DNA of 64,000 nt from Acinetobacter baumannii (GTDB lineage Bacteria > Pseudomonadota > Gammaproteobacteria > Pseudomonadales > Moraxellaceae), in the NCBI RefSeq assembly GCF_009759685.1, contig NZ_CP046654.1:744001-808000 (forward strand), given 5' to 3'. This document shows positions 45,245-59,005 of the stretch, in pieces. Each line of letters starts with the position of its first letter. Within the stretch, counting starts at the first letter, position 1. A program made the position numbers and the translations under genes. Under the pieces are notes generated by a model. That model had not been told where the DNA came from. It ran no database searches and saw only the letters and a program-made list of their open reading frames with translations.

Positions 45245-46438
45245 ATGAAACTTACTCAAGGGGTATGTGGGCTTACTTTAGCTGTTTTCTTATCAGCTTG
45301 TGGTGGAGGTGGTGATGGCTACTATAATCAAAACTCAGACTCGGGTTCAACGACAACACCAACTACACCTTCAACCGATCAAGAACTTGCCAATTCTGTT
45401 TTAAATAGTGTAAAGCAAGAAGGAAAATATTTATTTGGTGCATATGATCTTAATAATGAAAGCTTATCAAAAGGTTATATCGATCATGCATTAGATACTT
45501 TTGCACAAGGCCCGCTCAAGTTAACTTTAGATATTAGAAAAGTGGACCTTACTAAATATACTGATCATTATCGTGAAAAATGTTTTATTAATAGTACTAC
45601 AGATTATCGCGCTTGCTACGTATTTAAAGGTGAAGAAATTAAATCCTTACTTACAGGTTATAATGATTGGGATTTTGATATTACAGCAGATGATTTAAAG
45701 AATATTAAGCTTGCTTCTGATAATATTTCTCCAAATTTACAGGAATATCAATCTAATACCAGAATTTATATTTTTGAGAATGAAAATAAGGATAAAAACT
45801 TCCAGGATGTGACTATTACTGGAGCCTTTGCATATCCATTCCAACAGTCATGGGGACTTCAACAAACTAAACAAAAAAGATTTGTCTTAATTAACTCAAC
45901 CACAAGCGATTATAAAATTACTACAACTACCATGGTCCAAGATCCACAGACAGGCCAGCCAACTGAAAAAGAAGTTACCACAGGCGCAATGAGCGTATAT
46001 AAAGATAATACCTCAACTGATGGTGATCTCTATGTAATCCAAGGTGGTTCTGGTTTCAATGTACTTATCAATGATAATCCTAATGTTCCTTTCGCAGAAC
46101 CAATATCATTTGTTGTAAACTCAACTCCTGGCAATACGAATAACGCAATATATAGAGTGAGATTAGGTAAGAATCAAGTATTAAGCTTACCAAATATTAC
46201 TGGTATTGAAGGAAGTAGAGTTGAGAATGAGACCCCAACGACGAATCTACAGAAGTTTAATGGTAGTATTTATTTAGAAGGAAAAAATATTTTTACTTTT
46301 AAACAAGATTTGAATGGAAGTACTTTAGACTTTAAACATGTAATTAATGGCGTAAGTATTGAAGGTCAATCTACTAATCAAAATGGAGTTGTTTCAACTA
46401 TCTTAAAATCACCATTCGCGCAAAAATTTACATTTTAA
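45245..46438 (+). CDS. Large lipoprotein of unknown function
   Basis: A 397-residue protein. The lipobox LSAC (Cys about 19) is followed by GGGGDGYY and a Ser/Thr/Pro linker (about 25-50). The rest is beta-rich and acidic with no recognised domain; a two-cysteine pair (EKCFINSTTDYRACYVF) may form a disulfide. The ATG at 45245 has GGGG six bases upstream, so it is preferred to 45233. AT-rich codon use resembles variable envelope genes. No function is assigned. Confidence 0.72.
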   Translation: MKLTQGVCGLTLAVFLSACGGGGDGYYNQNSDSGSTTTPTTPSTDQELANSVLNSVKQEGKYLFGAYDLNNESLSKGYIDHALDTFAQGPLKLTLDIRKVDLTKYTDHYREKCFINSTTDYRACYVFKGEEIKSLLTGYNDWDFDITADDLKNIKLASDNISPNLQEYQSNTRIYIFENENKDKNFQDVTITGAFAYPFQQSWGLQQTKQKRFVLINSTTSDYKITTTTMVQDPQTGQPTEKEVTTGAMSVYKDNTSTDGDLYVIQGGSGFNVLINDNPNVPFAEPISFVVNSTPGNTNNAIYRVRLGKNQVLSLPNITGIEGSRVENETPTTNLQKFNGSIYLEGKNIFTFKQDLNGSTLDFKHVINGVSIEGQSTNQNGVVSTILKSPFAQKFTF

Positions 46439-46455
46439 GTCAAAATAAGCAAAAC

Positions 46456-46482
46456 AAACCCTCTGCTTAGGAGGGTTTTTCT
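46456..46482 (+). terminator. Intrinsic terminator after the lipoprotein gene
   Basis: AAACCCTC-TGCTTAG-GAGGGTTT then TTC, 17 bases past the stop. Confidence 0.8.
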
Positions 46483-46524
46483 ATATATTCTATATGACTA
46501 TCTCTAAAAAACAGCCCATTAAGA

Positions 46525-47898
46525 ATGTTCGATCTTATTATCATTGGCGCGGGTACGGCTGGTATTAGCGCTTATAAAGAAGCAGTAAAATACACTAATA
46601 ATCTTTTAATTATAAATGATGGCCCTTGGGATACTACTTGCGCACGTGTAGGGTGTATGCCAAGTAAAGTCTTAATCTCTACTGCAAACCGTATGCATGA
46701 TATACAAAATGCCCAAGAGGTTGGGCTGAGTGCTTCAGCAGATATTAATACTGATCAGGTTATGGAGCATGTGAGAACCTTACGTGATCGTTTTACTAAG
46801 GCCACAGTAAAAGATGTCGAACAATGGCCCACTGAACATAAAATTTCGGGTAAAGCTCATTTTATTGATGCAAAAACTATTGAAGTAAATGGTAAACGGT
46901 ATCAGTCAAAAAGTTTTATTTTAGCAGTAGGCTCTACACCTAATTATGATCAAACTTGGAAACAAGAATTAGATGATCGTCTTATTACTACAGATCAAAT
47001 ATTTGAATTAAACACCCTACCCAAGTCTATCGCTATTATTGGAAGTGGAGTAATTGCCCTAGAAATTGCCCAAGCCATGCATCATTTGGGTGTAGAAACC
47101 ACTATATTTGCTCGTAGTAAAAGAATTGGGATATTTACTAGTCCTAAGCTACAACAACTCGCTCAAGAAGAACTGAGTAAAGAGTTAAATTTCTTATTTG
47201 AGACATTGCCTCATGAGGTTAAATCTACTTCTGATGGTGTTATATTGAATTATAAAATTAATGAAAAAGAGGAGTCTATCCAGACTGAGTACGTGTTATC
47301 TGCAACAGGTCGTTCGAGCTTACTTGACACGCTAAAGTTAGAAAATATTGATAAGTCTTTTGAAGATATTAAATTACTACCTGTAAATGCAAAAACTAAA
47401 CAACTAGATAACTATCCAATTTTTATTGCTGGTGATGCATACACTTCTACCCCTTTACAACATGAAGCTGCCCATGAAGGTAAAAAAGTTGTTCATAACT
47501 GTTTGAATTATCCACAGCTTAATTCAGTTAAAACTCTTCCTCCCTTAGGAATTGTATTTAGCCATCCAGAAATGGCAATTGTGGGACAAAGTTATAAACA
47601 ACTTAAAGATGATGGAGTAGACTTTGTTACAGGTGAAGCATCTTATGAAAGACAAGGAAGAGCTATCGTACTCGGGAAAAATAAGGGTGCTATTGAAGTT
47701 TATATAGAGCGAGAAAGTCAGAAATTGCTTGGTGCAGAGTTATTTACCGAAGCTACAGAACATATGGCTCATCTATTAAGCTGGATTATTGGAGAAGAGC
47801 TAACTTTAAATGATATTTTAGAGAAACCTTTTTATCATCCAACACTAGAAGAAGGCCTGCGTACTGCTCTTAAACATGCTCGCAGGCAGTTGAAATAA
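46525..47898 (+). CDS. Dihydrolipoamide dehydrogenase-like flavoprotein
   Basis: A 457-residue class I pyridine nucleotide-disulfide oxidoreductase. FAD motif IIIGAGTAGISAY at 6-18, redox pair CARVGC (Cys 39 and 44), NAD-binding IAIIGSGVIALEIAQAM at about 172, ATG-type LSATGRSS and the C-terminal HPTLEE active His-Glu pair. The redox loop differs from the usual CLNVGC of E3 subunits, and no E1/E2 gene is near, so its electron acceptor may not be a classical lipoyl complex. It is just upstream of the rRNA operon terminator, pointing towards it. Confidence 0.88.
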   Translation: MFDLIIIGAGTAGISAYKEAVKYTNNLLIINDGPWDTTCARVGCMPSKVLISTANRMHDIQNAQEVGLSASADINTDQVMEHVRTLRDRFTKATVKDVEQWPTEHKISGKAHFIDAKTIEVNGKRYQSKSFILAVGSTPNYDQTWKQELDDRLITTDQIFELNTLPKSIAIIGSGVIALEIAQAMHHLGVETTIFARSKRIGIFTSPKLQQLAQEELSKELNFLFETLPHEVKSTSDGVILNYKINEKEESIQTEYVLSATGRSSLLDTLKLENIDKSFEDIKLLPVNAKTKQLDNYPIFIAGDAYTSTPLQHEAAHEGKKVVHNCLNYPQLNSVKTLPPLGIVFSHPEMAIVGQSYKQLKDDGVDFVTGEASYERQGRAIVLGKNKGAIEVYIERESQKLLGAELFTEATEHMAHLLSWIIGEELTLNDILEKPFYHPTLEEGLRTALKHARRQLK

Positions 47899-47906
47899 TT
47901 ATTATT

Positions 47907-47941
47907 AAAAGAGAGCTTTCTTGCAAAGTTAGCTCTTTATA
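47907..47941 (+). terminator. Possible terminator of the flavoprotein gene
   Basis: AAAGAGAGCT and AGCTCTTT (one bulged base) with a loop of 13 bases. The T-run after it is poor. Confidence 0.55.
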
Positions 47942-48062
47942 CTTCAAGAAGCCTTCTTCTGTTGAGTGCTACATTATTTTTGCTTGATTGAGGCTAAGTT
48001 TGTTCAGTTAGATAATACACAGTTTATTTTTATTACCTAGCCACTTTTATCCCTTTCCCATA

Positions 48063-48102
48063 TAAAAAAACACCCCAACCTCTTTTGAGATTGGGGTGTT
48101 TA
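48063..48102 (-). terminator. rRNA operon terminator
   Basis: On the minus strand AACACCCCAATCTC-AAAAG-AGGTTGGGGTGTT followed by TTTTTTT, 10 bases beyond 5S rRNA. Long, with a T-rich tail. Confidence 0.93.
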
Positions 48103-48111
48103 GAATAATGA

Positions 48112-48226
48112 GCTGGCGATGACTTACTCTCACATGGGTAATCCCACACTACCATCAGCGCTAAGAGGTTTCACTTCTGAGTTCGGGAAGGGATCAGGTG
48201 GTTCACTCTTGCTATGGTCGCCAGCA
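48112..48226 (-). rRNA. rrf: 5S ribosomal RNA
   Basis: 115 nt. The ends TGCTGGCGACC and GTCATCGCCAGC pair, and loop segments CCGAACTCAGAAGTGAAAC and GATGGTAGTGTGGG are conserved. Boundaries are approximate to a few bases. Confidence 0.95.
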
Positions 48227-48410
48227 CAACTGTTTATGGATACTTGCTTGGGTCTTATTTGATGCCGAAGCGTTTTCCAAATCTGTAACAGACTGGGCTG
48301 ATTGAATCTTACTTTATCTGTTCATTTTAGCTAGAGGTATAACTAAATCAAGTTGTCTTGCATATTTAAGAATCGATTGATGCTTCATATACAACTGCTT
48401 GGGTGTTGTA

Positions 48411-51299
<2,889 letters not shown>

Positions 51300-51642
51300 A
51301 CTATACAACCCCAAACAGTCGATGTTACCTACAAGTTAGTAACTTCAACATTTCAGTTTAGAGCACTGTGCACTTAAGCACTGTACAGCTTCAATCTAAA
51401 TTCACATACCAAAACGCTTGATTCAGTTAATTTGCTAGTTCTCAATTCATCTAGATTAATTGCTTAACCTAAACTCTTGAGTGAACAATTTATTTCAGAC
51501 TCAATTTTGCCAATCTGTTAATGAGTTAATGTGTCTTCGTCAGATCACACTAATTACCGTGATAATGAAATCACAGAAGTTAATAAACCAAGATCTCAAT
51601 CTTTATTTACTAATTTCTGTAATCCGAACTTATCTTAAGTTC
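51300..51642 (-). other. Spacer between tRNA-Ala and 23S rRNA
   Basis: 343 bases of AT-rich transcribed spacer with no gene. It holds the precursor sequences flanking 23S rRNA. An open frame at 51481-51672 runs into the tRNA and is spurious. Confidence 0.7.
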
Positions 51643-51718
51643 TGGTGGAGACTAGGAGAGTCGAACTCCTGACCTCCTGCGTGCAAAGCAGGCGCTCTAC
51701 CAACTAAGCTAAGTCCCC
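51643..51718 (-). tRNA. tRNA-Ala (TGC)
   Basis: 76 nt, GGGGACTTAGCTTAGTTGGT start, anticodon loop TTTGCAC with TGC, T-arm GTTCGACTC, encoded CCA. In the 16S-23S spacer. Confidence 0.97.
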
Positions 51719-51773
51719 AGCTTACATCATCAATCATGTATCTTTTATCTATAACTTCAACCAGTCAAAGTCA

Positions 51774-51850
<77 letters not shown>

Positions 51851-51909
51851 TCAGATACATCTATGAAGAACAACTTGTTGTGGATTCTTACCAATCGTCA
51901 ATCTTTCGT

Positions 51910-53448
<1,539 letters not shown>

Positions 53449-53988
53449 ATCATTTTGCACCTTATTTATAGACAAGGTGCCAATTCTGGCTCATCAATTA
53501 CTGACTTAAATTTCGCTCAAATAAACTTCGAGTAATTTAAACCAATCAATCAATGAAAATTATTTCGATTAATCAATCAGTAAAAATCCACACAAGTTGT
53601 TCTTCAATTCTCTTAATGATCTTCTTACTGGTTCGTCACCAGCAAGCTAGGTCGGCTATATTACTCTTAATCTCTTAAAAGTCAACAGGTAATTTCGATA
53701 TTTTTAAAACTCATTCTCTAAACCAACTTACCATCAAATTCATCACTTAAAGCAACCAATCTAATCACAAGTAACTGTTTTTCAACAAGTTTCTATCTGC
53801 ATCACCGCCGATGGATGTGCATTATAGACCATCTCTTTCCCTTTGCAACCCCTTTTTCTAGCATTTCATATCAAGCGTACATTTTTTAGGCTTTTCACTC
53901 GATATTAGATGAGATATTAAACTTTTTTTAGTTATTCAACTTCATGTAGAATAGATTATTCGTGCAATTGATTTGGCATTAACTCACC
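53449..53988 (-). promoter_or_regulatory. rRNA leader with two tandem promoters
   Basis: The 540-base region upstream of 16S rRNA. P2 has TTGACT (53685-53680), a 16-base spacer and TAATAT (53663-53658), with a GC-rich discriminator (start near 53650). P1 has TTGCAA (53848-53843), a 16-base spacer and TATAAT (53826-53821; start near 53813). A hairpin GCACCTT.../AAGGTGC at about 53457-53480 lies just before the 16S start. No gene is seen here. Confidence 0.75.
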
Positions 53989-54492
53989 ATGTGGCACTCC
54001 GCTAAGAAAGTATTATTTTGCATACTTGTAGTGTTTGCTACGAGTGGGCCTGCTTATGCCAATTCAAAACATAACTTTTATGTGCTTACTTTATCTATTT
54101 TAAGTTATAGCAAGTGGGAGAATGTCAGCACGCCTACTCTTTGTGTAATTGATAATGCATCAATTACTTCTACCTTCCAGTCTTATATTCAACAATTATC
54201 TTATAACTATCGTGTACAAACTGTTAATGCTAAAGATTTTTCTAAATCGCATTGCCAGGCTGTTTATTTCTCTACCACACCACCTCAGCAGCAGCAAAAC
54301 TTAATTCAGAATTATCCATATCGTTCTTTGCTTTCTTTAAGTATTAATAATCCAGAATGTGAAGTTGGTAGTATCTTTTGTTTATATAATCAAAATAATT
54401 ACACCACTTTTAAAGTTAACTTAGATGCATTAAGCCATTCCAAGGTCCATATTGATCCAAGGGTTTTACTCTTGGCTAAGAACGCGGAGTAA
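53989..54492 (+). CDS. yfiR: YfiR-like periplasmic regulator
   Basis: A 167-residue exported protein (signal peptide MWHSAKKVLFCILVVFATSG, cleavage near YAN-SKH). It has the DUF4154/YfiR layout of about 165 residues with paired cysteines (C44, C85, C125 and C131) for disulfides. YfiR restrains the diguanylate cyclase YfiN in the periplasm in response to envelope redox or stress. It is first in an operon with yfiN and yfiB, next gene 5 bases on. It diverges from the rRNA operon. Confidence 0.75.
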   Translation: MWHSAKKVLFCILVVFATSGPAYANSKHNFYVLTLSILSYSKWENVSTPTLCVIDNASITSTFQSYIQQLSYNYRVQTVNAKDFSKSHCQAVYFSTTPPQQQQNLIQNYPYRSLLSLSINNPECEVGSIFCLYNQNNYTTFKVNLDALSHSKVHIDPRVLLLAKNAE

Positions 54493-54497
54493 GGATT

Positions 54498-55721
54498 ATG
54501 ATATCTAAGTTGTATCAATCCACTTCGCTACATGCACTTTTTAGAAAGTCTCAATTTACGATCTTTGCTATAACTTTCTTTATTTGCTCTTTTACATTTG
54601 TATCAATTTCCGTTTTTACGATGGAAACTTATGCAAAACAAAATTTGCAATTACTTAGCCATACTCTTCTTGAGCGTATTCAGCCTGCCGTTGTGTTTAA
54701 CGATAAGATCACGATCGAACAAATCTTAAATGAATACACAAATGATCACTCTATTCGAGCAATTCATATTTATGACTCTGAACATCACCTGATTGCTCAA
54801 AGTTTTAAGTTGTCGAGTCAAACTTCGGTGTTAGAGAAATGGTTTGATCACTGGTTTTTAAATGAGCCGGTACATTTGACGATTTATCATCATCAACAGA
54901 ATGTAGGTGAACTCACCCTTTTTGGTAGTTCTGAAAAAATATTGCAATTTTTAAAGATGATTATGGTCGGCCTTGCTATTGCGATGCTATTTATTGTTTG
55001 TGCATTGTGGTGGTCAGTGAATTTGACTTATCGTCAAATTATGCAAGCGATTTATCCACTCACAAATATTGCTCAAATCGTGAGTGAACAAAAAGCTTAT
55101 AACCTTCGTTTTCCTTATAACCGAATTAAAGAGTTTCAAGATCTAAATACAGTTTTTAATGAGTTACTTGAAGAAATTCAGATTTGGGATAATCAGCTGC
55201 AAAAGGAAAATCGTAAATTATCGTTTCAAGCTCATCATGACCAGCTGACCCTATTACCGAATAGACATTATTTTTATCAAATACTATTAGATATGTTTGA
55301 AGATAAGGATTTTGATAATAAGTCAGCCTTATTGTTTATAGATAACAATAACTTCAAATCAATTAATGATCAGTTCGGACATTTAGCTGGTGATGAGGTT
55401 TTAAAAGAGAGGGCGAAAAGGTTACAAACGCGTTTACGTCATCAAGATTTTATTGCCCGTTTAGGCGGTGATGAATTTGCGGTTATTTTGCATTCCATTA
55501 CGCATGCCGATCATTTAATATCTATTGCTGAAAATTTACTCGAAAGCTGTAAAGAACCTTTGCATCTAAATGATCAAACGATTTATTTCAGTTTTAGTGT
55601 AGGGATTGCTTTATCCCAATTTGCGTCTAGTCCAGAAGATTTTATTATGCAAGCAGATCAAGCGATGTATAAGGCTAAGACTTCTGAGCAACATTGGTTT
55701 ATTTATAAACCAGAGAATTAA
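54498..55721 (+). CDS. yfiN: Membrane diguanylate cyclase (YfiN-like)
   Basis: A 407-residue protein. Membrane helix 1 (about 20-41), a periplasmic CHASE8-like region (about 45-150), helix 2 (about 153-175), HAMP (about 176-230) and a GGDEF domain (about 250-405). The active motif RLGGDEF (323-327) and an inhibitory I-site RHQD (314-317) are intact, with DQFGHLAGDE nearby, so it should make cyclic di-GMP and be product-inhibited. Sandwiched between yfiR and yfiB, as in the Yfi (Tpb) biofilm system. Confidence 0.88.
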   Translation: MISKLYQSTSLHALFRKSQFTIFAITFFICSFTFVSISVFTMETYAKQNLQLLSHTLLERIQPAVVFNDKITIEQILNEYTNDHSIRAIHIYDSEHHLIAQSFKLSSQTSVLEKWFDHWFLNEPVHLTIYHHQQNVGELTLFGSSEKILQFLKMIMVGLAIAMLFIVCALWWSVNLTYRQIMQAIYPLTNIAQIVSEQKAYNLRFPYNRIKEFQDLNTVFNELLEEIQIWDNQLQKENRKLSFQAHHDQLTLLPNRHYFYQILLDMFEDKDFDNKSALLFIDNNNFKSINDQFGHLAGDEVLKERAKRLQTRLRHQDFIARLGGDEFAVILHSITHADHLISIAENLLESCKEPLHLNDQTIYFSFSVGIALSQFASSPEDFIMQADQAMYKAKTSEQHWFIYKPEN

Positions 55722-55735
55722 ATTTAGGCTAATTT

Positions 55736-56215
55736 ATGAATACAAGATCTTTGAAACTCTCCTTTATTGCATTGCTGTGCATTGCGCTTGCAGGCTGCTT
55801 GAGTTTTGGTCCTTTGAAATATCGTCAAGTAAAAATGCTAAAAAAAGAGGGGTTTGTACTTACTAATGAAGGCTGGACTCTAGGTTTACCGGAACGCTTA
55901 TTATTTGATTTTAATGACGCAACATTAAAACAAAGTCATGAAGCAGAGCTTACACGTTTAGCAAATCAATTAAATAAATATGATTTGAATAAATTAAAAA
56001 TCGTTGGTCACACTGACGATGTAGGTAATCCTGAATACAACCAAAAGTTATCTGAAGAACGTGCGCAAAGTGTTGCGAACCTTTTCTTGACTCACGGTTT
56101 TAAAAAGGAAAATATTTACGTTATTGGACGTGGTTCAACTCAACCGTATGTACCGAATACAACCAATGAAAATCGGGCAATTAATCGTCGTGTTGCTATC
56201 GTAATTATTCCTTAA
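55736..56215 (+). CDS. yfiB: OmpA-family lipoprotein (YfiB-like)
   Basis: A 159-residue lipoprotein. Lipobox LAGC (Cys 21), then an OmpA peptidoglycan-binding domain with LPERLLFDFNDATLKQSHEA, VGHTDDVGNPEYNQKLSEER and NRAINRRVAI (peptidoglycan-contacting Asp/Arg). YfiB binds YfiR in the outer membrane and releases the cyclase YfiN. The start is 15 bases after yfiN, completing the trio. Confidence 0.88.
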   Translation: MNTRSLKLSFIALLCIALAGCLSFGPLKYRQVKMLKKEGFVLTNEGWTLGLPERLLFDFNDATLKQSHEAELTRLANQLNKYDLNKLKIVGHTDDVGNPEYNQKLSEERAQSVANLFLTHGFKKENIYVIGRGSTQPYVPNTTNENRAINRRVAIVIIP

Positions 56216-56225
56216 ATTTTTCATT

Positions 56226-56262
56226 ATAAAAAAGCCAATCCTTTGTGATTGGCTTTTTTGTT
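56226..56262. terminator. Bidirectional terminator after yfiRNB
   Basis: AAAAAAGCCAATC-CTTTGT-GATTGGCTTTTTT between yfiB and the convergent metallophosphoesterase gene. Confidence 0.92.
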
Positions 56263-57273
56263 TTATACAAGTTCAATAATATCAATAGTAGGCGGTACAC
56301 GAAATCTTAATGGTATTCCAACCATACCTGTTCCTACGGTAACAAATACATCGGCGTGTTCATGCGAATAGAAACCACGTTTATGGCCTAAAATTGATAC
56401 TTTTTTCATAATATAGTTGGTTACCCACGGAAGTTCGACCTGCCCTCCATGTGTATGACCTGACAACATTAAAGGGCGATTAGGTAATTTAGGGACCATA
56501 TCTACCGTATCGGGGTTATGGGAAAGAATTAACCATGGTTTATCTTGAGGTAAGTCTGGCATTGAACGCATATCGGTTTTCCCTGCCCATAAGTCACCAA
56601 TCCCGATTAAACGAAACTCATCAAACTCAACAATTTTTCCTTCAATATCCATTACATCATTGAAGTGAAGTGCATCTTTTAATAATTGTTGAATAGGCGG
56701 ACCCGGATATTGCTCGTCATGGTTCCCGGGAACTGAATAAACTGGAGCTTTAATATCTTTAAGTACACTCAGTTCCTGTACTAGCTTATCTTCTGGCTCA
56801 TAAGTCCAATCTCCTGCCACAACTACTAAGTCTGGCTGTTGTTCATTGAGCTTTTTCACAATGATTTTGAGTTGACGTTCATGCCCAGAGAATAGGCCTA
56901 TATGTAAGTCTGCAATTAAAGCGACTTTTACAGGTTTAGCAAAACGGCGATCTGGATTTAAACGATATTGGTGAACATCGACACGTACCATATGTGGCTC
57001 TATAAAACGTGCGTAAATGAGAATACCGCTTAATAAAAAGATAAAAATGGTTTCATGAATTGAGTAATAACCTATCCAACCGGCATATAAATTAAAGAAC
57101 CAAAGTGGAATAAGAAGATAAGATAGATAAAAAGCAAGTAAGTGAACAAAAGCTTTAAATGGATGAATCGTTTCAGTACGTGATTGATGAACCCAGGCTT
57201 CAATAATTCCCCAGAGAGCAAGTATTGAAAAAATAAGGTAAAAACAAAAGATGATTGAATTTGGGTTCCACAT
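56263..57273 (-). CDS. Membrane metallophosphoesterase
   Basis: A 336-residue calcineurin-like phosphoesterase with an N-terminal membrane part of about three helices (1-95). Metal-binding motifs: IADLHIGLFSGHERQL, VAGDWTYEPED, SVPGNHDEQYPG, LSHNPD and SGHTHGGQVELP. It resembles the YaeI/UDP-diacylglucosamine hydrolase-like family; the substrate is not clear. Start at ATG 57273; convergent with yfiB. Confidence 0.88.
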   Translation of the reverse strand: MWNPNSIIFCFYLIFSILALWGIIEAWVHQSRTETIHPFKAFVHLLAFYLSYLLIPLWFFNLYAGWIGYYSIHETIFIFLLSGILIYARFIEPHMVRVDVHQYRLNPDRRFAKPVKVALIADLHIGLFSGHERQLKIIVKKLNEQQPDLVVVAGDWTYEPEDKLVQELSVLKDIKAPVYSVPGNHDEQYPGPPIQQLLKDALHFNDVMDIEGKIVEFDEFRLIGIGDLWAGKTDMRSMPDLPQDKPWLILSHNPDTVDMVPKLPNRPLMLSGHTHGGQVELPWVTNYIMKKVSILGHKRGFYSHEHADVFVTVGTGMVGIPLRFRVPPTIDIIELV

Positions 57274-57379
57274 TACGATTCTCGACTTATCTTATATTGA
57301 TTGCTAGTGATCAAATTCAATATTTATCTTTCAATATGCACGAATTATACTCTAGCTCACCTTATCGTATGTATTGATT

Positions 57380-59005
57380 ATGGCACAATCCTTTCATTCC
57401 AAACAGCTTCAAACTCATCAACTGGCTAAAGGCTTTTTGATTAAAGCTTCTATAGTCGTATGTTCAAGTTTCGCTGTGGCTTTGACAGGTTGTAGCACAT
57501 TACCCAAACATAGCCCTGAACCAATCCAGTACGCACGAGATATCGATACATCTCAAACTTCTCTTTCAAAAATTATTACGCCTTTACGTGAAAAAAATCC
57601 GAATTTAACGGGTTATCATCTTTTAAATGATCCCTTAGAAGCACTCGCGGCTCGCTTAAGGCTGATTGATAAAGCCGAAAAGACTTTAGATTTACAGTAC
57701 TATATTTGGGATAACGATAAAGTCGGTGCTTTAGCTTTACATGCCATTATTCGTGCTGCTGATCGGGGTGTTAAAGTACGTTTATTAATTGACGACAATA
57801 ATGCTAAAAAGATGGAAGGCGTGTTACTCGCACTTTCTCAACATAAAAATATTGAAGTTAAATTATTTAACCCATACCGTTTCCGCAAATATCGCGCGAT
57901 GGATATGATTTTAGACTTAAAACGTATCAATCATCGTATGCATAACAAGAGCTTTATTGCTGATAATCAGGTTGCGCTTATTGGTGGGCGCAATATGACA
58001 AATCAGTATTACAACGTCAGCGACAGTTATCAGTTTTCTGATGTCGATGTCATGTTGGTTGGAGCTGCCGTTGATGATATCGTGAATTCTTTTGATGACT
58101 ACTGGAATCATGAATATGCATATTCAGTCCAAAGTATCGTCAGTGCTCAACAACACCGTTTGCGCTATGAAAGCTTAAAACAACAACTTGATGCTCATTA
58201 TCAACAAGCCACCGTTCAGAACTTCCTTGACTTAACCTCTAGATCACATGCTTTTGATAAATGGTTAGACCGTAATATTAAATTTGATTGGGTTAAAGCA
58301 GAGGTTGTGAAAGACTCACCTGATAAAATTAGATCAAAAGCGAAAAAAGAAGAACATTTAAATTTCCAATTGATTAACCATTTAGAAAAACCAGAAAGCA
58401 ATGTTGACCTGATTTCAGCTTATTTTATTCCAGAAAAGCAAGGTGCTAAAATTTTAAGTACGCTTGCTAAAGAAGGTGTAGAAGTTCGAGTTTTAACAAA
58501 CTCATTCAAAGCAAATGACGTAGCTGTTGTTCATGCGTTTTATGGAAAATATCGTAAAGAACTTTTGAAAAACGGCGTTCAACTTTATGAGTTTTTACCA
58601 ACTCCAGATAAACGCGATTTAAATAAAAATACGGATGAGTTGGCAACCAAAGCGAAAGTAAACATGAAAGGTTTAAGCCGCTCAAGTTTACACACCAAAC
58701 TTATGGCATTAGATGAACAGGTTTTTATCGGTTCATTTAACTTTGACCCACGTTCGGCGTATTTAAATACTGAAATTGGCGTAATTTTAGATAGTCCATC
58801 ACTGGCCAAAACAATTCATCATACGATGGATGAAAACTTAAACAAATATGCTTATAAATTAAAGCTCGACCCAAACAATCATATTTACTGGCAACAAGAA
58901 ACTTCAAAAGGCCCTGTAATTTATAAAAAAGAACCAGAAATGAAATGGTGGCAAAAGGCAGGCATGAAACTGCTATCATGGCTGCCACTCGAAGGTTTTA
59001 TGTAA
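57380..59005 (+). CDS. Phospholipase D-family lipoprotein (ClsC-like)
   Basis: A 541-residue lipoprotein. Signal peptide with lipobox LTGC (Cys about 36), then two intact PLD motifs HNKSFIAD (about 190) with ALIGGRNMTNQYY and HTKLMALD (about 438) with FIGSFNFDPRSAYLNTEIG. It looks like ClsC/YmdC-type cardiolipin synthases, although these need a partner; periplasmic or outer-membrane location is set by the lipobox. It ends next to a convergent acyltransferase gene. The ATG at 57380 is chosen over a TTG six bases earlier. Confidence 0.85.
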   Translation: MAQSFHSKQLQTHQLAKGFLIKASIVVCSSFAVALTGCSTLPKHSPEPIQYARDIDTSQTSLSKIITPLREKNPNLTGYHLLNDPLEALAARLRLIDKAEKTLDLQYYIWDNDKVGALALHAIIRAADRGVKVRLLIDDNNAKKMEGVLLALSQHKNIEVKLFNPYRFRKYRAMDMILDLKRINHRMHNKSFIADNQVALIGGRNMTNQYYNVSDSYQFSDVDVMLVGAAVDDIVNSFDDYWNHEYAYSVQSIVSAQQHRLRYESLKQQLDAHYQQATVQNFLDLTSRSHAFDKWLDRNIKFDWVKAEVVKDSPDKIRSKAKKEEHLNFQLINHLEKPESNVDLISAYFIPEKQGAKILSTLAKEGVEVRVLTNSFKANDVAVVHAFYGKYRKELLKNGVQLYEFLPTPDKRDLNKNTDELATKAKVNMKGLSRSSLHTKLMALDEQVFIGSFNFDPRSAYLNTEIGVILDSPSLAKTIHHTMDENLNKYAYKLKLDPNNHIYWQQETSKGPVIYKKEPEMKWWQKAGMKLLSWLPLEGFM

